DNA of 64,000 nt from Cordia subcordata (GCA_028554755.1 JAPTOF010000016.1:11878001-11942000); one strand, 5' to 3'. Numbered from the stretch's first letter, positions 49,419 to 61,412 are shown. A program made the numbers and translations. Notes: a model not told the origin generated them from the letters alone.

Positions 49419-49454
49419 ACTAGTGCTTTTATACCTCGTGTTTTGCATGGGTTT
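49419..49454 (-). mobile_element. Helitron 3' terminus (minus strand)
   Basis: On the minus strand a hairpin-forming ACCCATGCAAAACACGAGGT is followed 10 nt later by CACTAGT, with a T after CTAGT. Hairpin plus CTRRT-T is the signature of a Helitron right end. The stem has one bulge and one G-T pair. The element body would extend to higher coordinates; its 5' TC end was not identified. Confidence 0.55.
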
Positions 49455-49899
49455 ATTTAGGTTCTGTGTATTTTTTTGTATTTTAAAATATTTATATATG
49501 TGATTTTTTATTGTTTTTAGGTTTTCGTGTGTGTTTTTTTATTGTTCTTAAATATCTATAAAAATTAATTCTAGTGCTTTTTTTATTCTTATTTTTATGT
49601 TTTATTCTTATTTTTATTTTTTAAATTAGGATATGATGCATAAATTAATTAAATTAATGAGTTTTTTGGACTTTATTACTTTAAACTTATTAAAAAGAAA
49701 TATATAGGTGATGCATAAGTATAATTATCTTGTAACTCGATTGCAATGATGAAATTAGGAAGTGGTGCATAAATATAATTAAACATTATGATATATAGAT
49801 ATATAATAATGTAATTATATTAAAAATAAAATTTTTGATGACTTGGCAAGATAAGTGCTGATGTGGCATCTTTCTTTGAGTTTCTTTGGGTTTAACTTA

Positions 49900-49900
49900 T

Positions 49901-49945
<45 letters not shown>
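49900..49945. repeat. (AC)n(AT)n compound microsatellite
   Basis: About ten AC units followed directly by about thirteen AT units. Confidence 0.95.
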
Positions 49946-49949
<4 letters not shown>

Positions 49950-52483
49950 ATTTAATAAGATGTTAACCCTCTCCAAAAATTTGTAACGTACATTTCCTTC
50001 TCTCTCCACTACACACAAAGCCCCCATAGTCAATTAAATTCCGATCTCTCTATATTTTCTGCATATGTCTATTTATGTTTAATGTATTATTTGGTCACTG
50101 CATCTTATAAAAAATATAAAAATAAAAAGAATTTAGATCACTAAGTTGTGAAAGAAAGATAAAACATGCCAATTCTTTTTTCAGTTCTTAATTCCTATTT
50201 TTTGACAAATTTGTAGGATTATGAGGCTTTGACACCAAATGTCTTCACGAGAACAATTGTCGGAGGTGGTGGAGCGATTGTCTTACTACTTCATTCTTTG
50301 TCCTCATTGACTAGTTTATACACCATGGTTATGGTATGAGTAAATTTATAGACAAGCATTTAAGGATCGTTGCAATTTTAAGAAATTATAGATGCTGACC
50401 TGCATTTTCTTTCTAAGTAATTAATTTTCAAATGCTTGAAGTTCCTATATTTCAATGTAATGTCTTGATACATTAAAGTTGTAATGTGATCCGAATCTTT
50501 GGGTTTTTCCAGTTCAGCATGATTTTGTAGAAGACATTAAGATCAATAAACGACATTTTACTCGACATAAACTATATTCGACTGAGCATTTTTCTCAAAG
50601 GAAATTAGATTCAACTGAGTTATGACTACCATAGATATGCTTTTGCATTTGCATTTGCATAAAGAAGCTTAATGTTGGTTGCAAAAATAGTTAGCAAGAG
50701 ATAGTTTTTTCCAAAAGTAGGTTCTTCGACCTTGTCATCTTTCAAGTTTTTCGCTAGCTTGCTCTGCTTTCTCGGAGCCTTTATTCGCAAAAGAAATAAT
50801 GCTGCAATCTATGAGGTGACTTATACATCAGCCACCCGGAGTACGTGAAAAAATAACATCAGCCTATTAGTCTTTCGTCGCGAATGAGGCCCAATAGGTT
50901 ATTACAAGACACCATCACTGGTATAGATGAATTCTCTCCTGTGGTGTTCAATTTTTCTGTGTCATCTAAAATGCTTTAATAAGTTAATATAGCCAAATAC
51001 TGCATATATCATCGTGCAACATAATGTTTGTCTTATAATTCTTATTTGCATTTGTGTATTGATAGAGCTAGAGGAGTAAGAAGTAAATGGCTCATCTAAG
51101 TCAAAAGCAGAGTTTTTTTTTGGCTTAATTGTGGGCTGTGGCTCACTGTTTGTCACAAATATTATGTCTAAAAGTGCTTAGTTAAGAAACTGGACTCGAG
51201 GTTGAGCTTCTTACGAATCTCTACTGCAATCAAACAGTTGCAACCTTTTTCACAAAGAATCCAGTTCTCGAAGACATTGAGATCGATACACATTTTACTT
51301 GAGAGGAATTAGAATCAGCTCAGCATTTTACTCAAAAGAAATTAGATTTAGCTGAGTTATGAGAATTTGCTTAATAATTTAAGGAATTATGCTATGCTCT
51401 GGAACATGAGGTATTAAACAGCAAGAAAATTTAATCCACTCAGAAAGTTTAAATGCTTTCACCTATTTGCAGGCTCAAAATTCTATACCATTTGCAAATG
51501 GTCATCATGGTCCAAAAGCTAATTCAAATTAGCTGATAAATGTATTAGTGTACTTTCCTTTTTCTGAATTTCCTGCCTCGATAACTTTTCTTTTGCATTT
51601 CAATTTGCAGCTCATAATACTGTATCTCAACACTTATGCAAGACCAGGAAGATTTACGGAGGCTTGTGCTTAGAGGTAAGATTTCAATGGTTGGTTCACA
51701 TCGAGAGATTATTGGAATCATCTTGAAGAGCATGTATACAAAACATTGTCTTACATATTGTTTGGAACAAATGAATTTTGTGGAATTCATTCGCTAATTT
51801 AAGTTTTTTTATGTTTGGTAGTAATTTATTAAGATATGGAATTCATTTGGAGTTTCAAGTTTTGCAAATCCAGTATTTGTTCTAGTTATACCCTAGCCCA
51901 AGAGGTGGAATTTGTAATTCTACAAAAAGCAAATCCATAAAAAAATCTTATGAAGACAAAAATATCTTCTAATTATTAACATAATAAAATTGTGTCTAAG
52001 TAAAATATAAATATCTAATTCTGATTTCACATGTATTCCAAAAATAATTCGGATTTACAAATGATAAAATTGACTTGAAATTGTTTTACATATCCAAATA
52101 ATAGAATTCATTTGCAAATACAATTCCATATGAAATTCATTTACAAATGAAATGAATTTCATATTACAAGAACTTCCAAACACTATGTTACAAATTGCCA
52201 GTTGAAGAGATGCTATCCAACACCAACTTGCACTATTGGTCAAAAAGGTAAGCAAATGATAGTTTTGATTCTGTCAAAGCCCTAAAAGAAGTATATGGTC
52301 TTAAGTTGTCTTTCAACATACTCCATATTTTTAGAGATGTTAATTGCCCTAGAAATTAAGGAGCACAACCTAAACATAGCAACAAAGAGAAGAAAAATGT
52401 ATGAGAAAATGTATAAGGATAGAATCCCAATAGAAAAGAGCATCATTTATAATGCCAACACAAGGAGAAGATATTTCTAAATA
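49946..52483. other. Non-coding, possibly Helitron interior
   Basis: No gene recognised. A short exon-like stretch after TTTGTAG at about 50216-50335 (GATTATGAGGCTTTGACACC...) could be a captured gene fragment but cannot be identified. An A/T-rich palindromic area near 51810-52190, with GAATTCATTTG repeats in both orientations, may be another small transposon. Confidence 0.3.
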
Positions 52484-53176
52484 TAGGAATGACAGCGAGA
52501 CGGGTACCTTATCCATGAAGAAATTCTAAACCCGCTACCGGATAGCATTCCAATTCTCATTTCCATCCCAAACCTGGATAAAAATTAAATGGGAATCCGG
52601 CGGGTATCCGGAACGTCCCAAACCGCGGGTACCCAGAACATCCCAAACCCGATTAAAAAAATTTAAAATTTAAATAAAAAATTTTAACAAGAAATGTCCC
52701 GAACTCTAATTTAAGACTTGTTCTCAACCCTGGAAACCGAATTAAATCACTAAATTTTAAAAAACTAACCAATCAAATAATTTTTTCCAAAAAATCTAAA
52801 CAATATCCCTAAAATATGTTAAAATAATAAAATTTTAAAGAGTAAAAGGTTAAAACCTTACTACCACTAGAAAGTAAAAAATTTTTCTCAATTTTTAGTA
52901 TATAATATTTACGTATGCACTTAAAACTATAATTAATTAATAAATGTAAAACACCTATATATACACACACATACACACAGATATATCTGTACATATATGT
53001 ATATATATAACTGGGTTCGAAAATGCGGGTACTCGGGGGGTCAATCCCAGTTCCGTCCCAAATCCTAACAGGTATTTTTAATCGTTCTGAATCCGTTCCG
53101 GGTTCTTAACGGGATGGATTTTATCGGATTGGTCGATGCGAGGTACTTTAAGTCACTCGTCCAATTACTATCCCTA
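52484..53176. mobile_element. hAT-type non-autonomous element, 693 bp, exact 8-bp duplication
   Basis: Left end TAGGAATGACAGCGAGACGG; the right end read on the minus strand is TAGGGATAGTAATTGGACGA. The 8-bp TCTAAATA occurs immediately outside both ends (52476-52483 and 53177-53184), the duplication length of hAT transposons. The subterminal regions are full of CGGGTA/TACCCG and CCCGAA/TTCCGG words in both orientations, while the centre is A/T-rich. There is no transposase. Confidence 0.85.
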
Positions 53177-53184
53177 TCTAAATA

Positions 53185-54373
53185 CTCTTTATTGCAAATC
53201 ATCAAAACCATGACACGAATATTATAGTTATATCCTCAAACATTTCTAAATAATCTTAGATGCAAATCATTTAAGGCATACATAAATTTTATAGTTGCAA
53301 CCACCAATCAAAGTATTAAAGGAAAATTACTATTGATAATAATTTATATAATGCATATTAATGCTTATAAATAATAGAAAACGTAAAGTGAACTTAAGTA
53401 TCTGATTAGAGGAAAGATGTTTATACATAAACATCTCAGAGAAAGAAAAAGAAAAAAAACATAGAGTTCACAAAAGTTAGACCAAAAAAAGAAAAGAGTT
53501 TCACCATCTACTACAAAAGTTAAATCAACTCTTTCCTAACAGAGTTAAACAATCACGTAGATTTAGCAAAATTAGCAAGAATTAGGCGGAAGTGTATTTT
53601 GCATAAGCAAAGATTACAATCCGTGAATGAAAAATCAGTTGTCATTGAGAAAAGGAACTGATATCAGATTGCTTGGATAAGAAAGAGAACTTTGTTAGAT
53701 CAAAAAATGAAAAAGAAAGAAGAACTAATGTGCACAAGTTTTGACACTCCAACAAGTAAACTCTTCACCATTTGTCTGTGGATTTTTCTTTTTTTCTTTT
53801 TTCCTTTTTTGGGATATTCAACTACAAAATATGGTCATTGACAACTACATTGCTTTTTCCAAGTCAACAAATGAGTTTTCTTGCAAAACGTTTGAAATCA
53901 TGATTGCGATGCCACTTGAAAGCAGTGTAACAAATGGATGTAGCACAAAAAGCAACATCTACAGTGGACAAATTTTGGAATGAAAATATAATTTAATACT
54001 TAAAGAATGAATGGTTTTGCTTATTTCTAAACCTATTAATTTTCATCCGAGCATTCAATTGTATAAGCTATGAGAATAGGTATGCTACAATTGTTGGAGG
54101 CACGATTGTTAAAGATGTGAATATAGGGTAGGCATGATAAGATGTTGTATTTAAGACCCTAACAAAAATAATCTTTCAGTTTGATGAAAATGTCAGTCTT
54201 GGCCAAGCTTAAAGACTTATAGAATCAACTAGTAGTATAATATATTACTACGTCAGGAAAATGACCAATCATTTGAATTTAAATTCATTATTTATTAGAG
54301 CAACAATATGTGTAATAACTAATTTGGACCTATAACATAAAGATAATGTTTACTCAATTAAAAGAGATATAAA
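53185..54373. other. Non-coding, upstream part of a plus-strand Helitron
   Basis: No gene motif. The open frame at 53741-53983 shows no similarity I recognise. If the Helitron end at 54374-54406 is real, this is part of its body. Confidence 0.35.
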
Positions 54374-54406
54374 CCCGTGTGAAACACGGGCTTCGATGAT
54401 GCTAGT
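54374..54406 (+). mobile_element. Helitron 3' terminus (plus strand)
   Basis: A perfect 7-bp stem CCCGTGT/ACACGGG with a GAA loop (54374-54390) is followed 11 nt later by CTAGT (54402-54406) and a T. This matches the canonical plant Helitron right end. The 5' end upstream was not located. A second Helitron-like end points the other way at 49419. Confidence 0.68.
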
Positions 54407-54779
54407 TTCGTTCAAGTTCCAGAAACAATCTATGACAAATGACAATAAAGCCGTGATTAATTATCAACCAAACAATATAAAATAAGGAGATAAGAGAAGA
54501 GAAATTTAACCTTAAGGTGGTTCAAAAACCCCTTAGGTCTAGTCCACCACCTAAAGCCTCCTTAGAATTTCTGAAGCTTCATCATGAGCCCGTTACTTGC
54601 TTTATGCGTTGGAGAAGTGTAGACCAACGATTTTACAACCGTTGTTCACCACCAAGACCTTAAATATTCACTCGACTTTTAAGGAGTTTTACCCTTCACT
54701 CACTTAGCTCACAAGGTTGATCACTTAACCTATTCTACCTAATAAGAATTGGGTTACGCCCTACCCTGACTCAATCCGA

Positions 54780-55440
54780 CTTGACTAGAATTGCCTAGAT
54801 ACAGTCGCGCACGAAGTTGTATTAACCCCAGATGTTATCCTCAACTCCCAGGCATCATTTTGAAGAAGTGTCGTCTTGAATAGGAGGATGTCGCATCCCA
54901 ATCACAGGAAGACGTCGCATCCCAATCACAGGATGACATCCCATCCCAACCATGAGCTGTCCTCTCGACCATAAGCTGGCTTCTTGACTATGAGGTGTTT
55001 ATCCGACCATGAGGTGGCTACCAGACCATGAGGTGTCATCCTGTCGCTTGAGACCCGTTGAACTCTCTTCCTATGACCTTTGTCCACGTGCCAGCTGTAA
55101 AGATATTTCTTAGGTCCACATGTCCCAAAGTATGTTCTATAAATAGCCCCAGAGCACAACAAAGAGGGGCAAACCATTCTATTTGAAAAAGAGACTCAAA
55201 AATAGAGAAGCCCTTTGGTCTTTCTTCTCTCTCTTTAATATCTATCTAATAAATACTTACTGACTTGATCGTTGAAGGGGCTAACACCGGGCCCCCACCA
55301 GCGTGTAGTCTTATCTTGCCGATCTCTCATTGCCGAAGCTGTCGTGTCACCGGAGAAGAAGATCCAACAACATCTGATTCTTCGCAGGATTAGATTGAAG
55401 TCGTCTAATGAATCCGATTATTAATTCCCATTGAGTTCCA
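54780..55440 (+). repeat. Probable LTR fragment with promoter and short tandem arrays
   Basis: Two adjacent arrays occur: three copies of a GACGTCGCATCCCAATCACAG-like unit (about 54887-54950) and about five copies of a GACCATGAGGTG-like unit (about 54950-55040). Downstream, TCTATAAATAG (55136-55146) is a good TATA box, and TTGATCGTTGAAGGGGCTAACACCGGGCCC-type sequence follows (from about 55267), resembling the 3' part of Tat/Ogre LTRs. No partner LTR was found. Confidence 0.45.
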
Positions 55441-56138
55441 CCATGGCAATCTCAAAATGTCATGGGCAAGCAACCTTGACGCAAAGATCTGGCCAACAGT
55501 TTGATTTATGTTAGTTTTAAAGAAAATTAATAACTTGCATGCGTTATCGGTGTTTAGATGCAAGATATGTGCATTCGTATAAGCACATGTATATCTGAAT
55601 ACATAAATGTTACTATGTGAATATCTTATATAAACATAGCCATCGTTTTGATGGGATTGAGCTTGCACGTGATGATTATATGCACTGCAACACATTTTGT
55701 CACATTCTGCCTTATATAATATTGGCTAATTAATGTAGCCATAAATGACCATACTACGAAGTGGATAATGCAACGATGCATGGATTTATCATTCTATTGC
55801 GTGTCTAAACTGAGCATTCAAAAAAAATGCGAGAAACACGCATATGTATATACAGCATGACGCGAGTCTCGCGACATTGTATCATTCGTGCTTCTTCAAT
55901 ACATACTTGATAATTGGTGTTTGACAACTGAAGGCTCTAAGACCCCATTTGAAGTCTGATCATGGCACCACAAGATGACACCACGTAACTTATCTCCTTG
56001 CCATTCTGCTAGGTACATTCGGAGGGGGTGGTGGAGGAGCTCATGTTCTATAAATGAAACAACATGGGCATATCTTAACTTCGGAAAGGTACCCATGGTT
56101 TTCCGGTAAAGAGCTTACCTTTATGCTCGAAGAAGTCA

Positions 56139-56345
56139 TTGGGAGCTAGCACTTCACTCCGAGTTCGACACCATCGAAAGTTGAGTGTCATGAATCCAAC
56201 AGAAGCTACGAGCCCAACAGACCATCAATTGTACAGCCCAAAGGATTTCAATCACTTAGCAGCTGACCCAATTAGAGGAGGACCTAGAAGGAGCACTCGT
56301 GCCAAACACGTGCCTAAGTATCTAGAAGAATATGACGTAGCCTAG
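56139..56345 (+). pseudogene. C-terminal tail of a gypsy-type polyprotein (partial)
   Basis: A 68-codon frame ends GGPRRSTRAKHVPKYLEEYD-V-A, stop. RRSTR...PKYL.DY.V is the common last segment of plant Ty3/gypsy (and some copia) polyproteins. It is in the plus orientation, like the gag at 62478, and lies just before the short LTR-like leader sequence, as if it belonged to an adjacent tandem copy of the same family. Confidence 0.5.
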
Positions 56346-56591
56346 AGTGAGCAAAGCGTGAATTGAAAATTGGTTACAACAGAATGAGAGAAGAAGAACT
56401 TGAAGGAGTATATATATGAGAGGAGAGAGAGGGAGAGAGGGGGAAGAATACTGAAGTTGTTAATTTCTTTCATTTTGCTTTGATTTACAAAATATCACTT
56501 TTGGCTATCAATCAAAAAAGTTCTGGTTCTGCAATTATTGTTAAGTACTTTACATTTGGTGCTCTCGTTGATCATGGCCTAGGGTACTCAG
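56346..56591 (+). repeat. LTR end and leader of the gypsy element interrupted by copia
   Basis: GA-rich (GAGAGAGGGAGAGAGGGGG) then T-rich sequence ends with ACATTTGGTGCTCTCGTTGA (about 56552-56571). This recalls the primer-site/leader phrase TTTGGTGCTTTCATTGAGAGC found just upstream of gag in plant gypsy elements. The gag that should follow starts at 62478, after the copia insertion. Confidence 0.45.
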
Positions 56592-56990
56592 TGTAAGAAT
56601 ATAAATTTAAAGACATAATCGATAGCGGAAGTGCGTACCTGTTTGAGTCATTATTGTTAAAAGTTGTTGAAGAAATAACTGTCACCCAGTCTAAGCGTAG
56701 ATCTTCCTCTTCTTGCTCTAATTAATATTAACAGATGCTTATGGGAGCAACTGCTAGGGTTAAGAGTAGGAGAGGGGATCTAGCCTTATTTATAATAAAT
56801 TCTGACAGTCTTACCCATAATAGGATTTATCAGAATATATGGATCTACGCACAAAAACCTGTATAACATTATGAGGTGGGCTAAAACCAATATGATCACA
56901 AAGCCCAATCTTGTGAACCAGATATTCAGCCTATTTATATAAAACCAAAATAATTAACGATAGCCCACTTTAAAGAGAAATATTCCAACA
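56592..56990 (-). repeat. 3' LTR of the minus-strand copia element
   Basis: 399 bp, TGTAAG at the plus-coordinate start and TTCCAACA at the end. Nearly identical to 62002-62427 apart from a missing stretch of about 28 bp just after TGTAAG and scattered substitutions. Confidence 0.93.
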
Positions 56991-57003
56991 GTCTCTCACT
57001 TGG
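56991..57003 (-). other. Polypurine tract of the minus-strand copia element
   Basis: On the minus strand CAAGTGAGAGAC abuts the LTR that begins TGTTGGAA, the usual plant copia tract. Confidence 0.75.
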
Positions 57004-57762
57004 GCAACGTTAATTGTTTTATTTATTTTCAAAAAAACTTTTAAAGGTATTTATTAGGCTGAATAGAAAATAGAATGTGGCCACAATTTTTTTAAAAATA
57101 AAAACGAACTGATTTACAAGATTACACCTCGAACATAGATCCGGACCAGCAGGATTGTTAAACATTGAATCATGGCAGTCATAGTGTTTTATATTGACAC
57201 TAGACTTTCCATGGTCACAAATGTCATCCAACCCTATTGTCATGGACCAAATATACGGCAGTGTAACAAGAAACTAGCACCAATATGTGATCAAAATGTA
57301 CTATTTCTTTGTTAGTCCTCGACGTGATTTCTCCAATATTAGCGCTTAACGCAAGAGAAATCTATTATTCTTAGCCTCACAAAATAGCATTCAACATGCT
57401 AGAGGAAAGAATACATATCCTCACAAAACGGCATTCAACAGGCCAGAGGAAAGGTTATTCTTAACTTCACAAAATGGCGATCAACATGCCAGAGATAAGA
57501 ATAAATATCTCCAACCAAAAATGGTGTCCTTATGGAGATATTAAACTCAATTGGGATCTTATCGCAATGAACACTAAACATAAGATCCATGACAAAACAT
57601 AAATATGAGCAATTTCAGAATATCAAATTATGTCATAAAACATAGAACAACATACTATTGTATCAATGCACCAAAGTGCAAAGCAAAACAAAAAAAAAAT
57701 GGGAGTATCCAACAATACACGATAACATAAAACTCCCACTAGACAATAGCATCAAAAGACTA
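57004..57762 (-). other. 3' untranslated region of the minus-strand copia with a triple repeat
   Basis: Non-coding. Three tandem copies of a 44-46-bp unit containing TCACAAAA.GGC.TTCAACA.GCCAGAGG start at 57375, 57419 and 57465. No function is known to me. Confidence 0.7.
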
Positions 57763-59963
57763 TGAAATGCCCATATTCTCAACATGTTTCGTAAAGACTA
57801 TAGGTTTAAGACCTTTAGTCAAAGGGTCAGCTAACATGTCATCAGTAGCAATCTGCTCTATAAGAATATCACCATTTTTGACAAAATCTCTGACTACCAA
57901 GAATTTGATATCTATATGCTTGCAAGCTCCAGTACTCTTACTATTCTTTGAGAACAAAATAGCAGCTTTATTATCACAATAGATCTTAATAGATCTAGTA
58001 ATAGAATTTATAATTCTCAAACCAGATATCATGTTCTTGAGTCACATAGCGTGGGATGAGGCTTCATAACAAGCCACAAACTCTGCCTGCATAGTTAAAA
58101 AGGCAGTAAGTTTTGCTTAGCGCTTTTCCAAGACACAGTCCCTCCGGCTAACATGAATATGTACCCAAAAGTAGATTTTCGATCATCTAAACAACTAGCA
58201 TAGTCAGAGTCAGAATACCCAATCAACTCCAAATGATCTACTTTACAATAAACAAGCATATAATTCTTGGTCATCTGTAGGTATCTCATTACTTTCTTCG
58301 CAGCAACCCAATGTTCCCTATCAGGATTTATCTGATATCGATCAAGAACTTCTACTGCAAAAGCAATATCGGGTCTAGTGCATACTTGAGCATACATTAA
58401 GCTCTCAACAGTACTAGCATATTGCACATCTTTCATGAAATTTCTTTCTACATCATTTTGAGGACATTGCTTCAAGCTGAGCTGATCACCTTTTACAACA
58501 GGGACATCACCAGGCTTACAATTCTCCATGTTAAATCGCTTGAGAACTCGATCCATATAAGCTTTTTGTGAAAGACCCAAAATCCCACGAGACCTATCTC
58601 GACAAATCTGAATACCAAGGACAAAAGAAGCCTCCCCAAGATCTTTCATATCGAAAGTCTTAGACAAATATTGCTTAGTCTCATGGAGCACACCCAAGTC
58701 ATTTGTAGCTAGCAGAATATCATCAACGTACAATATCAGAAAGATAAATTTACTCTCACTGATCTTGAGGTATATGCATTGGTCAACTTTATTTTCCTCA
58801 AAACCATAAGAAGTTACCTTTTCATGAAATTTCAAATACCACTGTCTTGAGGCCTGCTTCAAACCATAAATGGATTTTCGAAGTTTACATACCATGTTCT
58901 CTTTATCAGCCACAGTAAACCCTTCAGGCTGTTTCATATAGACTTCTTCGTATAAATCCCCATTGAGGAAAGTTGTTTTTACATCTATTTGATGCAATTC
59001 CAAATCAAAATGTGCCACAAGAGCCATTATGACCCTAAAAGAATCTTTCGTAGAAACAGGTGAAAAAGTTTCATTATAATCTATCCCTTCTTTCTGGGTA
59101 AAGCCTTTCGCAACTAATCTTGCCTTGAACCTCTCAATCTTTCCTAGAGGATTTCTTTTGATCTTGAAGACCCATTTGCAACCAATAGGCTTATGACCTT
59201 TAGGAAGATTAACAAGTTCCCAAACTTTATTATCCATCATAGACTGCATTTCCTCTTTCATAGTATCCATCCACATTTTAGATTGATCCCCATTAATGGC
59301 CTCCCTAAATGTAACTAGATCAACTACACTTCCAGGATCATAATCTCCCTCACCGAGATAAATAAGATAATCATTAGAAATGGCAGGTCTTCTTTCTCTA
59401 GTAGACCTCCTCAAATATTGTTCCTCATGAAGCTCATCAGGTTGGCAGCTCTCAAGTTGTAGATTCTCACTGGCTGCAACACCTTCATTTGTTGGTAGTG
59501 GAAATGAGATAGTTTCTCTATCATTGCTTTCAATAGCTGGCTGAGAGCATACAACATTGCCAACATCCAATTTCAAGAATTTTGCAATTTGAGATTCAAT
59601 AATTTTAGTACCACATGTAGGAGAATAGAACCTATATCCTTTAGAGTGAGTTGGATACCTAATGAAATAACAACAAGTAGTCTTAGGGTTAGTGGCTTTC
59701 TCATTTGGATTGTAAATTCTTACCTCAGCAGGACAACCCCAAACTCGTAAATGGTTCAAACTAGGTTTTCTCCCTACCAAAAGTTCAAATGGTATTTTAG
59801 GAACAGACTTGCTGGGAACACGGTTAAGGATATAATAAGCTGTTTTAACAGCTTCACCCCAAAGATACTCTGGCAGGTCAGTAAAACTCATCATGCTCCT
59901 CATCATATAATCTCTAGCCCCACCTTGCTTATCATATTTCATTCCTGTAAGCTCACTCATCAA
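57763..59963 (-). pseudogene. Copia pol: integrase C-terminus, RT and RNase H; 622-codon open part
   Basis: From 59963 to 58095 the frame is open for 622 codons. It begins at a deletion joint and then reads MRSMMSFTDLPEYLWGEA, PFELLVGRKPSLNHLRVWGC (end of integrase), the RT start KWVFKIKR and FKARLVAKGFTQKEG, QIDVKT.FLNG, the active site LYVDDILLA and QWYLKFHE, then RNase H with SDSDYAS and DRKST.GYIF. A frameshift/stop zone at about 58095-58032 separates the last RNase H part (58032-57763), with IYCDNKAA and the ADPLTKGL motif. RT residues look intact, but without the integrase core and protease the element is not autonomous. Confidence 0.9.
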
Positions 59964-60289
59964 GTCTCCAGTCTCAACTTATTAGATATTTGGTATCTCT
60001 CTCCTACAGCAGTTAAAAAATCTTTTGCATTCTCAGTTTCAGGCAAACCACTTATTAAATGTTCAGCTATAGTTCTCTTCATAGTCATCAAAGCAAGACG
60101 ATTAGATCTTTCCCATTGCTGATAATATTTCTTCTCCTCATCACTACTTTCCTCTGTTAAATCATCCGGTACATCCACACGTAGAGCTAAGTCGAGATCA
60201 GCCACACCCAAATAGAACTCAATGTCTGCTTTCCATTTCTTAAAATTTTGTCCATTCAATACCTCAAAGGTAGTAACAGCATTGTTCAA
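59960..60289 (-). pseudogene. N-terminal gag of the minus-strand copia element
   Basis: 109 codons, MNNAVTTFEVLNGQNFKKWK ... DLDLALRVDVP ... NRLALMTMKRTIAEHLISGL, the standard start of plant copia gag. It ends in a frameshift; the next frame continues GDLMSELTGMKY and then jumps into the integrase C-terminus. The zinc knuckle and protease are absent. Confidence 0.87.
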
Positions 60290-61199
60290 AGCAAAAGAGA
60301 CTATCCAAGAAAAAAGAATGCATTATTAATAAACATTATCCATACATGTCTTATAACAAAAATAAGCATTATAAACAAAAGAGTCCAAGCACATCATCGT
60401 CATATCCACCTTTGGGCAGATAATTTGACATGTAAATAGGCGCTCTTTAACATAAAGTAATACATAAGATCACCCTACTGAAAGAAAAAACAACCACCTT
60501 TGGGCAATTGAACTCCCTAACAGTATTGTAATCTTGGTCGATACTTTATGCTTATGCTACCGGGCTAAAACCATATAATGATCTCCTTTGGGAGAGCATT
60601 GCGCACTTTACCATGGTAGTTTCCCAAACAAAATGAGAAAAGCCACAAATTTAATTGAGCAAATCACTTTGCTGAATTTGTCAATTTAAATTTATGCTGT
60701 CAACTCATTGGGAAAAATTAATGTTTAATATAATCACAAAAGACTATGTATGCACTTGATCACACAATATGATAAATTTTGTATAATACGTCTCAATGAT
60801 TAATTTAAAATTGCATTCCTCAAAATAATTTAATCAACATTATATAATAGTCAACATGACATACAGGAACAATCTAGAAAGAAAAATAAAATTCTAAAAT
60901 AAAGAAAATAAATATTTTCTTTAAATGTAGAGACCAATAATAAAAGATATAAAATAAGCTAAATTTTCAAACAAGTTGTTGCAAAGGCAACCAATTTTAT
61001 TGCCAACTCAAAAATATTGGCTATGAAATAATCATATCAAAACGTAGGTCGCTAGTTTAGTAGTTAAGGAACGAATGATAAAACTTATAGCTTAAGAATG
61101 GCTAAAGTTCAAAAATTTTCTTGCTAGCAAATGCCCTTTTTTTTTTTTAATTATATTCTATATCTCACAATATATTATGCAACCAGAATATAAAACAAA
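60290..61199 (-). other. Leader of the minus-strand copia element, first part
   Basis: Non-coding. CCTTTGGGCA occurs twice (about 60410 and 60497). A further weak tRNA-like stretch (GCTAGTTTAGTAGTTAAGG ... GTTCAAA ... TTGCTAGC, about 61050-61124) precedes a long T-run at 61138-61149. Confidence 0.4.
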
Positions 61200-61267
61200 A
61201 TAGGACTCTAGTGTAGTCTCTAGAGTTTTGTTTCACCAAGAAGATGAGGTTCAACTCTTGCCTTTAG
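61200..61267 (+). pseudogene. tRNA-Glu-like relic
   Basis: TTTTG-TTTCAC-CAAGA (about 61226-61241) folds as an anticodon stem with a 6-nt loop containing TTC, one base short of the Glu loop CTTTCAC. GAGGTTCAACTC downstream resembles a B box/T arm. It is followed by CCTTTAGCA and a T-run. The acceptor stem is not convincing. Confidence 0.35.
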
Positions 61268-61330
61268 CATTTTTATTTAACAGTTATCACGCTAACATAT
61301 ATAGTGTAAAAACACAATTAAATCACAATT

Positions 61331-61412
61331 GATGAGATGGTCGAGTTGGTCTAAGGCGCCAGATTAAGGTTTTGCTCTGAAAGAGGCATGGGTTTGAATC
61401 CTGCTGCCTTCA
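61331..61412 (+). pseudogene. tRNA-Leu(AAG) relic
   Basis: 82 nt with the plant tRNA-Leu order: TGGTCGAGTTGGTCTAAGGC in the D-arm/A-box, CCAGATTAAGGT with anticodon AAG, a long variable arm CTCTGAAAGAG, and GGTTTGAATCC as the T-loop/B-box. The acceptor stem (GATGAGA against TGCCTTC) and T stem contain several mismatches, so it is not a functional tRNA. A T-run follows at 61417. Confidence 0.75.

Noticed and set aside
61331..61412. Functional tRNA-Leu gene
   Set aside because: Acceptor and T stems have several mismatches, so it is called a relic despite the correct length and anticodon loop.
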